From Lachnospiraceae bacterium (GTDB lineage: Bacteria; Bacillota; Clostridia; Lachnospirales; Lachnospiraceae), in contig AP025573.1 of NCBI GenBank assembly GCA_022845895.1, forward strand, positions 2,576,501 to 2,640,500: 64,000 nt of DNA, read 5' to 3'. Below, piece by piece: positions 15,924 through 24,575 of the stretch (positions are counted from its first letter, which is position 1; every line of letters begins with the position of its first letter). Under the pieces are notes generated by a model. It was given only the letters and a program-made list of their open reading frames with translations, was not told the origin of the DNA and made no database searches. A program made the translations under genes and the position numbers.

Positions 15924-17873
15924 TTACTGTTCATCCCCGTTGCCCGGCCCGTCCTGGGGCATGCTTCCCCAGTCCGGCATCTCGCCGTCTGGCATCTGTC
16001 CGCCATCCGGCATACTGCCGCCATCGGGCATCATCATGTCCTGACCGCCTATCACGCCGCCGGATTCTTCCGTACCGGTGCTGCCCGCTCTCAGATAATA
16101 CACGGTATCTCCCTCGCTCAGCCCGCTTACGATCTCCACCTGGCTTCCATCGGACAGTCCGGTCTCTACTTCAACCTCATCCGTCAGATTTCCTTCCCCA
16201 TCCTTTCCTGTATATACGAAAGCGCTGTCCCCTTTTTCCTGGAGAGCGCTGACCGGTATGAGCACCGCATGTTCCGATTCCTCGATGCGAATGGTTGCCG
16301 ACGCGCTCATGCCCAGCATCATATCCTCTGTTTTCTCCAGCGTAATCTCCACCGGATATTTTGCGCTGCTGCTCCCTGATGATGCTGTCTGGGATACGTT
16401 TGTGACGGCCCCTTCAAATTCCTGCCCGTCCAGGGCATCCAGCGTGACAGCGGCCGGCTGCCCTTGTTCTACAGACAGGATATCCAGCTCATCTACTTGG
16501 ATGGATACCGTTACATCTTCCCCAGACGCTATCGTAAATGCCGCCGCTTCATATGCACTGTACACGCTGCCGCCGGATGTGCCGGAACCGCTCCCGGATG
16601 TGCTGCCGCCCGAAGCGGCGCTCCCTGCACCGGCACTTCCTGTTCCGTAGGCATCCCCGGAAGCTGCCCCTGCTGCCTGTGCCGCCGCTGTGCCGGTGCT
16701 TCCTCCCTCCTTGCCGAGGGCAGAACTTCCCGACGCAGAACTGCTGTCCTGGCTGTCTTTTTTCGCATCATCTGCACTCTGCGCCACGGCTGTCTTGGCA
16801 AATCTGGCCTTTATCATAAGAATGCTGTCCCCGGAATCGCTTTTTTGCACTTCGCTTGTGACATCGGCTCCTTTTACCTCCGGGATAACGTTGGTGGAAA
16901 ATTCATATCCGCTCTTTGCTGTCAGCTTAATCGTCGCTGTGTAAGCCGTATCGGCCTGAAAGACGTCTGCCGCACAGTTCCACGTGATGGTCCCTGTGTA
17001 TGCGTCCGTCTCTTTTATGTTGGACTGCGGCTTCTGGCCGGCTGCCGGTGCCTCCACCGTAAGGCTTACGTCTGAAATATTCTGGACGCTTGTAATCGTA
17101 TCTGCCGCGGAAAGCAAGAGAATCTCCGCACCGCTGCCCGTATCCGACATGGCCGCTGTCCCGCCGGAAGTACCTGATTCCTTTCCTGTCCCCGAAGCAG
17201 CTCCTGAGGCCGTATCTCCGGAGCTGGCGCCTGTCCCTGACGCCGTGCTCTGCGTAACCTCCGTGTCAGCGGACACATTGACGCTGTCGACCGTACCTGC
17301 ACACGATGCTGTCACCGCCTTTGTCTCCAGCAGCGTATTGAGAGACGCTTCCGCGGCATTTAGCTCCTCCATCTGGCCATACAGCACCTTTGCCTCAAGG
17401 TATTCCGTAGTGCCGGAATCATCTGCATCGTCAGACAGGCTGTCTATCTGCTCCTGCACGCTTTCTTTGCTCTCTTTCACTTCCAGCAGTTCACTGGCGA
17501 TGGACGCCTCGTCCAGTGTCGCCAGCGTCTGGCCTTCCTCCACCGTATCTCCGCTCTCCACCAGGACTTCCTTTACCTTGATTCCGGTGGGGACCACGAC
17601 GTCCGTGGCCGTCCCGTTCTGAAGCGTTCCCGTGCCGACAACCGTCGTGCTGATGCTCCCTTTTTCCGCCGTTGCAGACTGGACCGTCCGCTCCGCCGCC
17701 TGGCTGCTCTTACCCTTTGCCCGTGCGATAAGCCCGACCACCAGTGCAAGAAAGAGCACCGCAACAATTACCACCGTTATCCAGAACGATTTCTTCTTCC
17801 TGGCCTGCCTGAGCTTCTGGCCCAATCCCTTCCTGTCTACACGTAGCGAAAACTTTTTAGCCTGATTCTCCAT
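15924..17873 (-). CDS. HlyD/YknX-like membrane-fusion adaptor with large inserted domain
   Basis: This 649-residue adaptor has a membrane anchor at 31-51 and a biotinyl-lipoyl-like hairpin (GIKVKEVLVESGDTVEEGQTL). A coiled-coil section follows, then beta-barrel and membrane-proximal domains near the C-terminus (VLIPVSALQEKG). At about 650 residues it is much longer than usual adaptors (roughly 380-450). The excess is a central region of Gly/Ser/Ala-rich linkers around a small extra domain at about 275-345. The C-terminal tail repeats MPDGG and is rich in Met, Pro and Asp. The ATG at 17873 has GGAGGAG at a good distance and is preferred over a start at 17921. Confidence 0.9.
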   Translation of the reverse strand: MENQAKKFSLRVDRKGLGQKLRQARKKKSFWITVVIVAVLFLALVVGLIARAKGKSSQAAERTVQSATAEKGSISTTVVGTGTLQNGTATDVVVPTGIKVKEVLVESGDTVEEGQTLATLDEASIASELLEVKESKESVQEQIDSLSDDADDSGTTEYLEAKVLYGQMEELNAAEASLNTLLETKAVTASCAGTVDSVNVSADTEVTQSTASGTGASSGDTASGAASGTGKESGTSGGTAAMSDTGSGAEILLLSAADTITSVQNISDVSLTVEAPAAGQKPQSNIKETDAYTGTITWNCAADVFQADTAYTATIKLTAKSGYEFSTNVIPEVKGADVTSEVQKSDSGDSILMIKARFAKTAVAQSADDAKKDSQDSSSASGSSALGKEGGSTGTAAAQAAGAASGDAYGTGSAGAGSAASGGSTSGSGSGTSGGSVYSAYEAAAFTIASGEDVTVSIQVDELDILSVEQGQPAAVTLDALDGQEFEGAVTNVSQTASSGSSSAKYPVEITLEKTEDMMLGMSASATIRIEESEHAVLIPVSALQEKGDSAFVYTGKDGEGNLTDEVEVETGLSDGSQVEIVSGLSEGDTVYYLRAGSTGTEESGGVIGGQDMMMPDGGSMPDGGQMPDGEMPDWGSMPQDGPGNGDEQ

Positions 17874-18009
17874 TATCTCCTCCTGTACCTGTAAATTATT
17901 TTTACAAATATCAACTACCATAAGATTACTGGAAAAATACGGGTATTCTGTGATTACAGTGTGAAAGAACTGTGATTTCAGTACAGCATAGTATGTTCGC
18001 GCTCAAATT

Positions 18010-18043
18010 GGGGACGGGATATTTTTAAAAATACCCCGTCCCC
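18010..18043. repeat. Near-perfect 34-base palindrome
   Basis: Outer arms GGGGACGGG and CCCGTCCCC flank an AT core TATTTTTAAAAATA, with one G-T mismatch. It lies upstream of the HlyD adaptor gene and is of the same G-run/C-run type as the palindrome at 11625-11664. Confidence 0.8.
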
Positions 18044-18060
18044 GGACAACCCGGACAATG

Positions 18061-18200
18061 CTACATTTTTTCTGTCTATTCTGGTATAATTATATAAATC
18101 GGTTTTTTCCGACATTACAAGATATGGAACCAGATGCAATATAGCTTAAACTGACCACATTGGCCGCTTCGGTGGCTAAGAAAGGATTGAAAGAAACTGA
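18061..18200 (+). other. Possible leader with TATAAT and a UUCG hairpin
   Basis: A TATAAT at 18085-18090 lacks a good -35 (TACATT 17 bases upstream). About 75 bases on, 18163-18176 forms the stem GCCGC-TTCG-GTGGC with a stable cUUCGg tetraloop. It precedes a small open frame and might be a short structured RNA or leader. The evidence is thin. Confidence 0.25.
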
Positions 18201-18383
18201 ATGAAAGAAAGGGTATATAAGTTTTTTCTTGTCCTGATGGTGTGCCTGTCCCTGGGTTCAGGTCCCATAGCCCAAAATGAGATGGCCAAGATGCTTGAAG
18301 CGCTTTCAGGAACAGGTGAGGCGCAGGTTCAAGAACTTGATGAAGAGAAAGAGGAGGAAGAAAGAAAAAAATGGCTAAGATAA
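18201..18383 (+). CDS. Hypothetical small protein, 60 residues
   Basis: The protein has a lysine-containing start followed by a hydrophobic stretch (FFLVLMVCLSLGSG, about residues 8-21), then a soluble part ending in a run of Glu, Lys and Arg. It could be a small exported or membrane-linked peptide. I do not recognise a family. Ribosome-binding support is weak, since AAAGGA lies about 14 bases upstream. It sits on the plus strand between two minus-strand genes, next to a palindrome, and may be spurious or a remnant. Confidence 0.25.
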   Translation: MKERVYKFFLVLMVCLSLGSGPIAQNEMAKMLEALSGTGEAQVQELDEEKEEEERKKWLR

Positions 18384-18384
18384 A

Positions 18385-18423
18385 ATGGGGTATGGTGCTT
18401 ATATGATAGGTATGATACCCCAT
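18385..18423 (-). terminator. Terminator of the 15-gene catabolic operon
   Basis: The arms ATGGGGTAT/ATACCCCAT flank a partly self-complementary loop and are followed by TTTTATC on the minus strand, five bases after the MFS gene stop. Confidence 0.75.
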
Positions 18424-18428
18424 ACTAC

Positions 18429-19625
18429 TTATTCTTTTATCTTTCTCCCCGGCAGCAGCATGAGCGCAGCGACGGCTGCCGCGGCAAGACAGATAACATC
18501 CAGCAGCATGGCGCCGAAGAGGTCGAAGCTTCTGCTGCTGATTCCCATAAGCCATGGGAAGATAACCGCTCCGCCTGCAATGCACAGGAACAGGGCGGTC
18601 GATATCTTTCCGAGGGCAGCCGGATACCACCTGTATCCTATCGTGAGCACGAGCGGGATGCACGCCCCGGAGAAAAGGCCGGCACCGGCCACTCCGGCTA
18701 CGGTCACCGCCGGTACTCTGCTGACAATCCCTGCTGACAGACATGCCGTGCCGATCAGAAGGCCGGCCTTCAATATCCGCTCTTCCCCTGTGTATCTCGT
18801 CAAAACCGCGCTGGACAGACGGCTGAAGATAAGTCCGACCCAGAATGCCGACACGCTCAGGTTGGCAGCAGCCGGCGCCAGATGCAGCGATTCCTGCATA
18901 TAGGCAGGCAGCCAGCTGTTGATTCCCATCTGATGTCCGCAGTAAAAGAGCAGGATGGCCATCAGGCAGAATACGCGGGCACACATGACGTGTCCTCTCC
19001 TGCCGCCACCGGCACTGCTCTTCTTGCAGGCTTCTTCTGCCGTGGCCGCAGCTTTTGGCGCATATCCTCTCTGTACGGCATAATAGAACAGCCCCGACAA
19101 GACGCATATGATTCCCAGGTAAAAATATGTATCCCGCCATGCCGTCCCGCGCTCCATCAGCATCGTCGTAAAAACCGGCCCTGCGAAAGCGCCGATGCCA
19201 AAGCTGCAGTGCAGCAGATTCATATAAAAGCCGCTGTTGACCGTATTTAACCTTGAGATAGCTGCGTTGATAGATGCATCCAGAAATTTCATGCTGATGC
19301 CAATCAAGAGCAGCAGCATAAGAAAACTATAGTAAGAAATAAAAAAGCGAATCGTAATCAGCAATAGTCCCATCAGGAAATAAGACATAAGCACGAGATG
19401 CCTGCTGTCAAACCGGTCTATGAAACATGCAGAAAGCAGGATGCCCAACGTACATCCTGTATTGACAACTACAGCAAAGATACCTCCCTGCGCCAAGTCA
19501 AGCCCAAACTCTCTGACAAGAACGAGAAGCTGTGTCCCCGTCATCGTAGTAAAGACAGCATAGATAAACATCAAAACGTACAACATCACTGTAATCTTCA
19601 GGTTATTTCTTTCTGTTCTATCCAT
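18429..19625 (-). CDS. MFS transporter, last gene of the catabolic operon
   Basis: This 398-residue carrier shows about 12 hydrophobic segments in two halves separated by a charged loop near 185-215. An acidic/basic motif after segment 2 (DRFDSRHLVL) is typical of the major facilitator superfamily. It looks loosely like sugar or acid permeases of the FucP/NarK-like groups, but I cannot name a substrate. The ATG at 19625 has TGAGG seven bases upstream; a start at 19727 would add 34 residues without family character. It follows the OYE gene by 122 bases in the same direction and probably moves the pathway substrate or product. Confidence 0.85.
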   Translation of the reverse strand: MDRTERNNLKITVMLYVLMFIYAVFTTMTGTQLLVLVREFGLDLAQGGIFAVVVNTGCTLGILLSACFIDRFDSRHLVLMSYFLMGLLLITIRFFISYYSFLMLLLLIGISMKFLDASINAAISRLNTVNSGFYMNLLHCSFGIGAFAGPVFTTMLMERGTAWRDTYFYLGIICVLSGLFYYAVQRGYAPKAAATAEEACKKSSAGGGRRGHVMCARVFCLMAILLFYCGHQMGINSWLPAYMQESLHLAPAAANLSVSAFWVGLIFSRLSSAVLTRYTGEERILKAGLLIGTACLSAGIVSRVPAVTVAGVAGAGLFSGACIPLVLTIGYRWYPAALGKISTALFLCIAGGAVIFPWLMGISSRSFDLFGAMLLDVICLAAAAVAALMLLPGRKIKE

Positions 19626-19747
19626 ATCATACCTCAATCCGTACCCCGTCCTCTTCTGACCACCGCAGGCCCGGCAGCCAGATACAAGCTGCCGTTCCAG
19701 ACTTGCATTAATTACAGTATCTGGCAAAATGGCCCTTCCAACAGATG

Positions 19748-21775
19748 CTATATGCGTTCTGCCTCCATATATGCAGTGTAGACGGCGTCTTTTATCTTGC
19801 CTGCCCGGACGGCGTCTCCTATCCGGACAACCATATACGGCTTATCGGCGAATGCTTCAGATTCATTCGGCTTCAGCCCGCCGGCCAGGATGACCGTATC
19901 TGCCCGGAGCACTTCCTCCCTCTCCTCTCTCAGGTTGAAAATGCGTACTTGCGAATCTGTAATCTCTTCCACCCTGCACGAGGGGCAAAGCCTCACACCA
20001 TTCTTTGCAAGCGTATACAGTACGGTCTCTTTACAGAATACGTCCATATCGCTGCATATGCCATCAAGCATCTCTACAACGGTAATCCTGCGCCCCGGCG
20101 CGGCCCCGGGGCGTTCTTTGGCTTCAAACCGCAAGTCTCCCCCAAGCTCTGTGGCACCAAGGCATACTATATCCACAAGCTCGCCAGAGAAATATTCCGC
20201 CACCTCTGCCCCGGACGCACCGCCGCCTACGATGACGACGTCTCTGCCTACCCTGTCTGGTTCGGTCAGCGCTTCGTATGCATTGATGACATTTGGCAGG
20301 CTGCTGCCCTTGATCCTCTTAATATAATGAGAGCCGCAGGCAAGAAACACGATGTCAGGTTCCAAAGCATCTACAGCCTCTTCTGACATATCCATGCCCA
20401 GCTGCATCTTTACGCCGAGATCTGCAAGCTCCCGGCCGTACCAGTCCACGAGCCTGCCTATCATATCCTTGTGGGGAGGCACTTTCGCCGCGTTCAGCGT
20501 TCCTCCGGGCTTCAGCCGCTTCTCATACAGCGTCACCTCATGTCCTTTCAGCGCCGCCATCCTGGCGGCTTCCATCCCAGCAGGCCCGGCCCCGATTACG
20601 ACGACCTTTTTTCTCTGGGCGGCATACCCACATCCATGGACAGACAGGCTGCCCTGCCCGCAAAATTCTGCTTCCCGCCCCGTCTCCGGATTAACCGCGC
20701 AGCATATCTGCCTGTCGTCGTCAAGCGTGTCAAGGCAGTATTCACAGGACAGACAGTGGCGGATACGGTCCGGCTTTCCAAGGGCCACCTTTGCGGCATA
20801 GTCAGGGTCCGCAAGCTGCGGCCGGCCAAGCGCGACAAGGTCTGCTTTCCCCTCGGACACAATCTGCTCCGCGTATTCCGGCTCCCGTATACCGATAGCC
20901 GTAAACACCGGGATATCCACCGCCTGCTTGATAGCTTCGGAATATGGCACAAGCAGACCCTTTGCCTGAGGCAGACAGTAGGGCGGAGTCGTCATGAGAT
21001 AGGCAGACGGCTGTGACGCAGAGATGTCAATTGCCGCCACGCCGCTGTCGGCAAGCACCTTTGCAAGCGCCACCGCCTCTTCAAGCTCCCTGCCCCCCTC
21101 TACAAATTCATTGGCGCTGAAGCGCACCATAACAGGAAATCTTGGACCAAGTGCTTTCCGGCACTTTTCTATGATTTCAAGAAGAAACCGGTTCCGGTTC
21201 TCAAAACTTCCACCATATTCATCCGTCCTTTTGTTGAACACAGGTGACAGGAATTCCGCTATCAGATATCCATGGCATCCATGCAGCGTAATGGCATCCA
21301 TGCCCGCCTGCTTTGCATATGTAGCAGCAGCCACAAACTGTTCCTGGATGCGGTGAATCTCCTCTACGCTCAGAATCCTGCCAGGATTATCCTTATACTT
21401 TGACAGCCCTGACGGGGACACCCGGGGCGGTATGGATGCTTCGCTTCCATAGTGTACCAGCTCAACCGAGACCTTTGCATGGTACCGGTGGATCTTCTCC
21501 ACAAGCCTCGCCCATGACGCCGTATACTTCCTGTCACATATCATCGGCTGCCGCGGGTGGTTGCGCGTGTCCGCGGCTATCCCTGCCGCCTCCAGGATAA
21601 TGAGGCCGGCTCCTCCCTTTGCCCGCCTGACATAGTATTCTTCCATCTGAGGGGTCACACACCCGTCCTCGGAAGATAGATTTGTGTTCATGGGCGGAAA
21701 TACGATTCTGTTCTTCACCTGGACAGATCCTATCTGCACAGGCGACATCAAGTTCTTAAATGCGTTCTGCTTCAT
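19748..21775 (-). CDS. NADH:flavin oxidoreductase, Old Yellow Enzyme / 2,4-dienoyl-CoA reductase type
   Basis: This 675-residue enzyme has an FMN TIM barrel (about 1-335), then a 4Fe-4S cluster site and a FAD/NAD(P) domain (about 390-675, GAGPAGMEA near 396). Barrel motifs include FPPMNTNLSSEDG and HGCHGYLIAEFLSP with His165 and His168. It should reduce an activated C=C bond (an enoate or enoyl-CoA) with NAD(P)H. The cluster cysteines are Cys341, Cys344, Cys347 and Cys358/359, so the second gap is two residues instead of the three seen in E. coli FadH. BaiCD/BaiH and FldZ are relatives. The substrate is unknown but is probably an intermediate of the operon's pathway. Confidence 0.9.
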   Translation of the reverse strand: MKQNAFKNLMSPVQIGSVQVKNRIVFPPMNTNLSSEDGCVTPQMEEYYVRRAKGGAGLIILEAAGIAADTRNHPRQPMICDRKYTASWARLVEKIHRYHAKVSVELVHYGSEASIPPRVSPSGLSKYKDNPGRILSVEEIHRIQEQFVAAATYAKQAGMDAITLHGCHGYLIAEFLSPVFNKRTDEYGGSFENRNRFLLEIIEKCRKALGPRFPVMVRFSANEFVEGGRELEEAVALAKVLADSGVAAIDISASQPSAYLMTTPPYCLPQAKGLLVPYSEAIKQAVDIPVFTAIGIREPEYAEQIVSEGKADLVALGRPQLADPDYAAKVALGKPDRIRHCLSCEYCLDTLDDDRQICCAVNPETGREAEFCGQGSLSVHGCGYAAQRKKVVVIGAGPAGMEAARMAALKGHEVTLYEKRLKPGGTLNAAKVPPHKDMIGRLVDWYGRELADLGVKMQLGMDMSEEAVDALEPDIVFLACGSHYIKRIKGSSLPNVINAYEALTEPDRVGRDVVIVGGGASGAEVAEYFSGELVDIVCLGATELGGDLRFEAKERPGAAPGRRITVVEMLDGICSDMDVFCKETVLYTLAKNGVRLCPSCRVEEITDSQVRIFNLREEREEVLRADTVILAGGLKPNESEAFADKPYMVVRIGDAVRAGKIKDAVYTAYMEAERI

Positions 21776-21879
21776 ACTCTTATCCTCTCATACATGTATT
21801 ATCAAACTGTCAGCATCACCTGGTCATATCTGCATGCTCCGTATGTGTACGTCCATAATGGAGCATACGGTATTTGAAG

Positions 21880-22368
21880 CTATACGAAGGTTCCGGATGC
21901 CGTAGCTGCAGGCTGTCCGCCGTCCGACGACACGACCTCGGCTGTCAGGAACAGAATCCGTCTGCCCTGCCTGTTTATCCTCGCTCGTACGGTAAAGACT
22001 TCTCCGAGGCGCAGAGGTCTTAAAAAGTCTACGGACAGGTGTACCGTGGCGGCGCTCACCGACTGCTTGTAAAAGCGGACCAACAGGCCACACGTCATAT
22101 CTACCGCTGTAGTTATCAGCCCACCGTGCATCGTCTGCATCGGATTCAGCTCCCATTCCTGCACCGGGAATTCCATCTTAAGCTCCTTGTCCCTGAAACA
22201 GCAGCCTGAGAAGGTCCCGTGCATCTTATCATAGATATGCCGCGTCTCCTCCTCTCGTTCACCGAGGAACACCGCTTTCATGATTCGTTCCATATAGACC
22301 TGCCCGTCTTCCATATCCAGCCTTCCATAGACCGGACCGTCAAGCTGGCAGAACACTTTATAATCCAC
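21880..22368 (-). CDS. Hotdog-fold thioesterase, PaaI-like
   Basis: At 162 residues it carries the PaaI/4HBT hotdog core NPMQTMHGGLITTAVDMTCG (about 81-100), with the helix that follows HGG. Such enzymes release CoA from acyl-CoA, often to rescue stalled intermediates. An N-terminal extension of about 60 residues is longer than in typical PaaI. The GTG start at 22368 overlaps the end of the GGGtGRT gene by 11 bases and has GGGAGG upstream, so the two are coupled. Confidence 0.8.
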   Translation of the reverse strand: MDYKVFCQLDGPVYGRLDMEDGQVYMERIMKAVFLGEREEETRHIYDKMHGTFSGCCFRDKELKMEFPVQEWELNPMQTMHGGLITTAVDMTCGLLVRFYKQSVSAATVHLSVDFLRPLRLGEVFTVRARINRQGRRILFLTAEVVSSDGGQPAATASGTFV

Positions 22369-23392
22369 CTTCTATCCCTCCCGTGGTCCCGCTGCCGCTT
22401 CTGATCTCCCCGACAGCCACTGCGAGGCGGACGGTCGCCCCTACCATCGGATTGTTGCCCATCCCGACAAATCCCATCATCGCCACATGGGCCGGTACAG
22501 AAGAAGAACCAGCAAATGTCGTGTCTCCGTACATCCTGCTCATAGAATCTGTCAACCCATAGGAAGCCGGCCCTGCTGACGTCTCATCCGGTCCGAGTGT
22601 CCTCCCGATTCCACCCCCGGAAGCACAGGCAAAGTAAGTCTTGTTTCGCTCAAGACATCTCTTCTTGTACGCTCCGGCGACAAGATGGGTAAATCGCACC
22701 ATATTCGTCCCGTTACCAGAGATTGACACATCCACGTCCTCCCACTCCATGACCGCCACGCCCTCTCTGACCTCGTCGGCGCCGTAGCACCGTATGCGGG
22801 CCCGCTCACCGCGCGAATAAGATTTTTCGTCCAGAATGGAAAGCACGTCGGTCTTATAGTCAAAGCGTGTCTTCACATACGTAAATCCGTTCATTCTGGA
22901 TATCATCCTGGCCGCGTCCTTGCCCAGACCGTTCAATATCACTTTCAGCGGCGTCTTCCTCACCTTGTCTGCGGACTGGACGATGCCGATGGCTCCTTCT
23001 GCAGCTGCAAACGATTCATGGCCCGCCAGAAATGCAAAGCACTTGACTTCCTCCGACAGAACCATGGCTGCCAGCCGACCGTGCCCGATACCCACCTGAC
23101 GTTCATCAGCCACCGAGCCTTCCACACAGAAAGCCTGAAGCGCTTCTCCTATGACCAGAGCTGCTTCTGAGGCCGTGGCAGCGCCGGAGGACAATGCGGC
23201 CGCTACACCGGTCGTATATGCCCAGCAGGCATCGTCAAAGCAGATAGGCTGGATGCTTCTTACGATGGCACGGACATCCAGTCCATGGGACAGGCATACG
23301 GCTTCTGCCATCTCCAGATTCTCGATGCCATATTTATTTAATAATGCTTCTATCTGGACAATCTTCTTGTCCATATTCTGAAATCTCACCAT
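22358..23392 (-). CDS. GGGtGRT protein (family of unknown function)
   Basis: This protein of about 344 residues carries the family-naming motif GGGIGRT, about residues 259-265 from this start. It also has the conserved C-terminal blocks GPDETSAGPASYGLTDSMSR and GNNPMVGATVRLAVAVGEIR. The family is found in anaerobes almost always beside a NifU-like scaffold gene, as here, but its role is not established. The gene begins directly after the scaffold stop; ATG 23392 and GTG 23401 are both possible starts. Its place next to a 4Fe-4S hydratase suggests a part in cluster supply or in hydratase activity, which is inference. Confidence 0.88.
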   Translation of the reverse strand: MVRFQNMDKKIVQIEALLNKYGIENLEMAEAVCLSHGLDVRAIVRSIQPICFDDACWAYTTGVAAALSSGAATASEAALVIGEALQAFCVEGSVADERQVGIGHGRLAAMVLSEEVKCFAFLAGHESFAAAEGAIGIVQSADKVRKTPLKVILNGLGKDAARMISRMNGFTYVKTRFDYKTDVLSILDEKSYSRGERARIRCYGADEVREGVAVMEWEDVDVSISGNGTNMVRFTHLVAGAYKKRCLERNKTYFACASGGGIGRTLGPDETSAGPASYGLTDSMSRMYGDTTFAGSSSVPAHVAMMGFVGMGNNPMVGATVRLAVAVGEIRSGSGTTGGIEGGL

Positions 23393-23401
23393 CACAGTCA
23401 C

Positions 23402-24094
23402 CTACTCCCTTCGCGGGTCTATATAGCGGGCCGCCTCTTCGTACCTTCCACTCACACCTGTCGCATCCGCCAGCGCTTTATCCGTCTGCACGCCATGGCG
23501 TATGTCTTCCATCATCTGACCGACATTGACATATTCATAGCCGATGATTTCCTGCTCCTCATCCAATGCCATCTTCGTCACATAACCTTCCGTCATCTCC
23601 AGATAGCGGGGCCCCTTAAGCTGTGTCGCATATGCGGTTCCCACCTGGCTCTTCAGCCCTCTCCCTAGATCTTCCAGCGCGGCTCCGATATCAAGGCCGC
23701 CTTCTGAGTAAGATGTCTGTGTCCGCCCGTACACGAGTGCGAGAAATATCTCCCGCATGGCTACGTTGATGGCGTCACAGACAAGATCTGTGTTGAGCGC
23801 CTCCAGAATCGTCTTGCCTGTAAGTATCTCAGAAGCCATTGCAGCCGAGTGGGTCATGCCGGTGCAGCCAAGCACTTCCACAAGCGCTTCTTCTATCACG
23901 CCCTCCTTGATATTCAGTGACAGCTTACACGCTCCCTGTTTTAATCCGCACGTCCCTACACCGTGGCTGAAGCCTGAGATATCTGTTATCTGCTTTGCCC
24001 GGACGAACTCCCCCTCCTGTGGTATGGGGGACACTCCTTCATCTGCGCCGCACTTTACACAGCATTTATCCAGCAATTCTTTCGTATAATTCAT
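23402..24094 (-). CDS. NifU-like iron-sulfur cluster scaffold protein (GGGtGRT partner)
   Basis: This 230-residue protein has cysteine pairs at its N-terminus (CCVKC, residues 11-15) and the blocks GTCGLKQGACKLSLNIK and VLGCTGMTHSAAM. These resemble the NifU/IscU N-terminal fold but with a long C-terminal extension typical of the GGGtGRT-associated subgroup. It would assemble or hold an Fe-S cluster for a client. The nearest candidate clients are the aconitase-family hydratase immediately upstream (four-base gap) and the Fe-S flavoprotein downstream. Confidence 0.85.
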   Translation of the reverse strand: MNYTKELLDKCCVKCGADEGVSPIPQEGEFVRAKQITDISGFSHGVGTCGLKQGACKLSLNIKEGVIEEALVEVLGCTGMTHSAAMASEILTGKTILEALNTDLVCDAINVAMREIFLALVYGRTQTSYSEGGLDIGAALEDLGRGLKSQVGTAYATQLKGPRYLEMTEGYVTKMALDEEQEIIGYEYVNVGQMMEDIRHGVQTDKALADATGVSGRYEEAARYIDPRRE

Positions 24095-24098
24095 CGTC

Positions 24099-24575
24099 TC
24101 ACACCTCTTTCAGATACGGGAACAGACCTCCGGCCTCGATAATCTTCATCAGATGCCCCGGCAGCTTCTGGCACTTATACCGCTCCGCTCTCGTCAGATT
24201 ATAGATATATCCATCTTCCACATCTACCTTCAGCCGGTCTCCTTCCCGTATTTTATCCGTGTCTTTACACTCGATGGCAGGAATGCCAACATTAATCAGA
24301 TTCCGGTAGAAGATCCGGGCAAATGACTTGGCCGCCACTACGCTGATTCCGAGATGCTTCAGCGTCAGCGGCGAAGTCTCCCTGCTGGAACCTGAACCGA
24401 GGTTGCTGCCCGCCACAAAGATGTCTCCCCTTTTCACTTTCCTGTAAAAATCCGGATCCACCGCACTCATGGCATATCTGGCTGCCTCAACTACCGGAAG
24501 CTCCATATACTGGGGCGGGGAGATGATGTCTGTGTTGATATTATTCCCATACTTTAATGCATTTCCTTCTGTCAT
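24099..24575 (-). CDS. Aconitase-family hydratase, small subunit (LeuD/DmdB-like)
   Basis: This is a 158-residue swivelling domain with the family motifs NINTDIISPPQY (about 12-23) and GSNLGSGSSRE. It pairs with the large subunit to hydrate or isomerise a branched dicarboxylic acid. The ATG at 24575 overlaps the large-subunit TGA (ATGA) with GGGAGG upstream. Real leucine biosynthesis would bring leuA and leuB alongside; neither is present. With the PrpF isomerase next door, dimethylmaleate hydratase (DmdAB of nicotinate fermenters) or a citraconate hydratase is a better model. Confidence 0.88.
   Translation of the reverse strand: MTEGNALKYGNNINTDIISPPQYMELPVVEAARYAMSAVDPDFYRKVKRGDIFVAGSNLGSGSSRETSPLTLKHLGISVVAAKSFARIFYRNLINVGIPAIECKDTDKIREGDRLKVDVEDGYIYNLTRAERYKCQKLPGHLMKIIEAGGLFPYLKEV

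Noticed and set aside
18115..19140. Minus-strand open frame of 341 codons
   Set aside because: It overlaps the MFS gene in another frame and has low-quality sequence; the MFS frame has clear membrane segments and a ribosome binding site.
21820..21880. Short inverted repeats between the thioesterase and OYE genes
   Set aside because: Arms CCGTATG/CATACGG and GCTCC/GGAGC are short and overlap, with no T-run; I could not support a terminator inside the operon.
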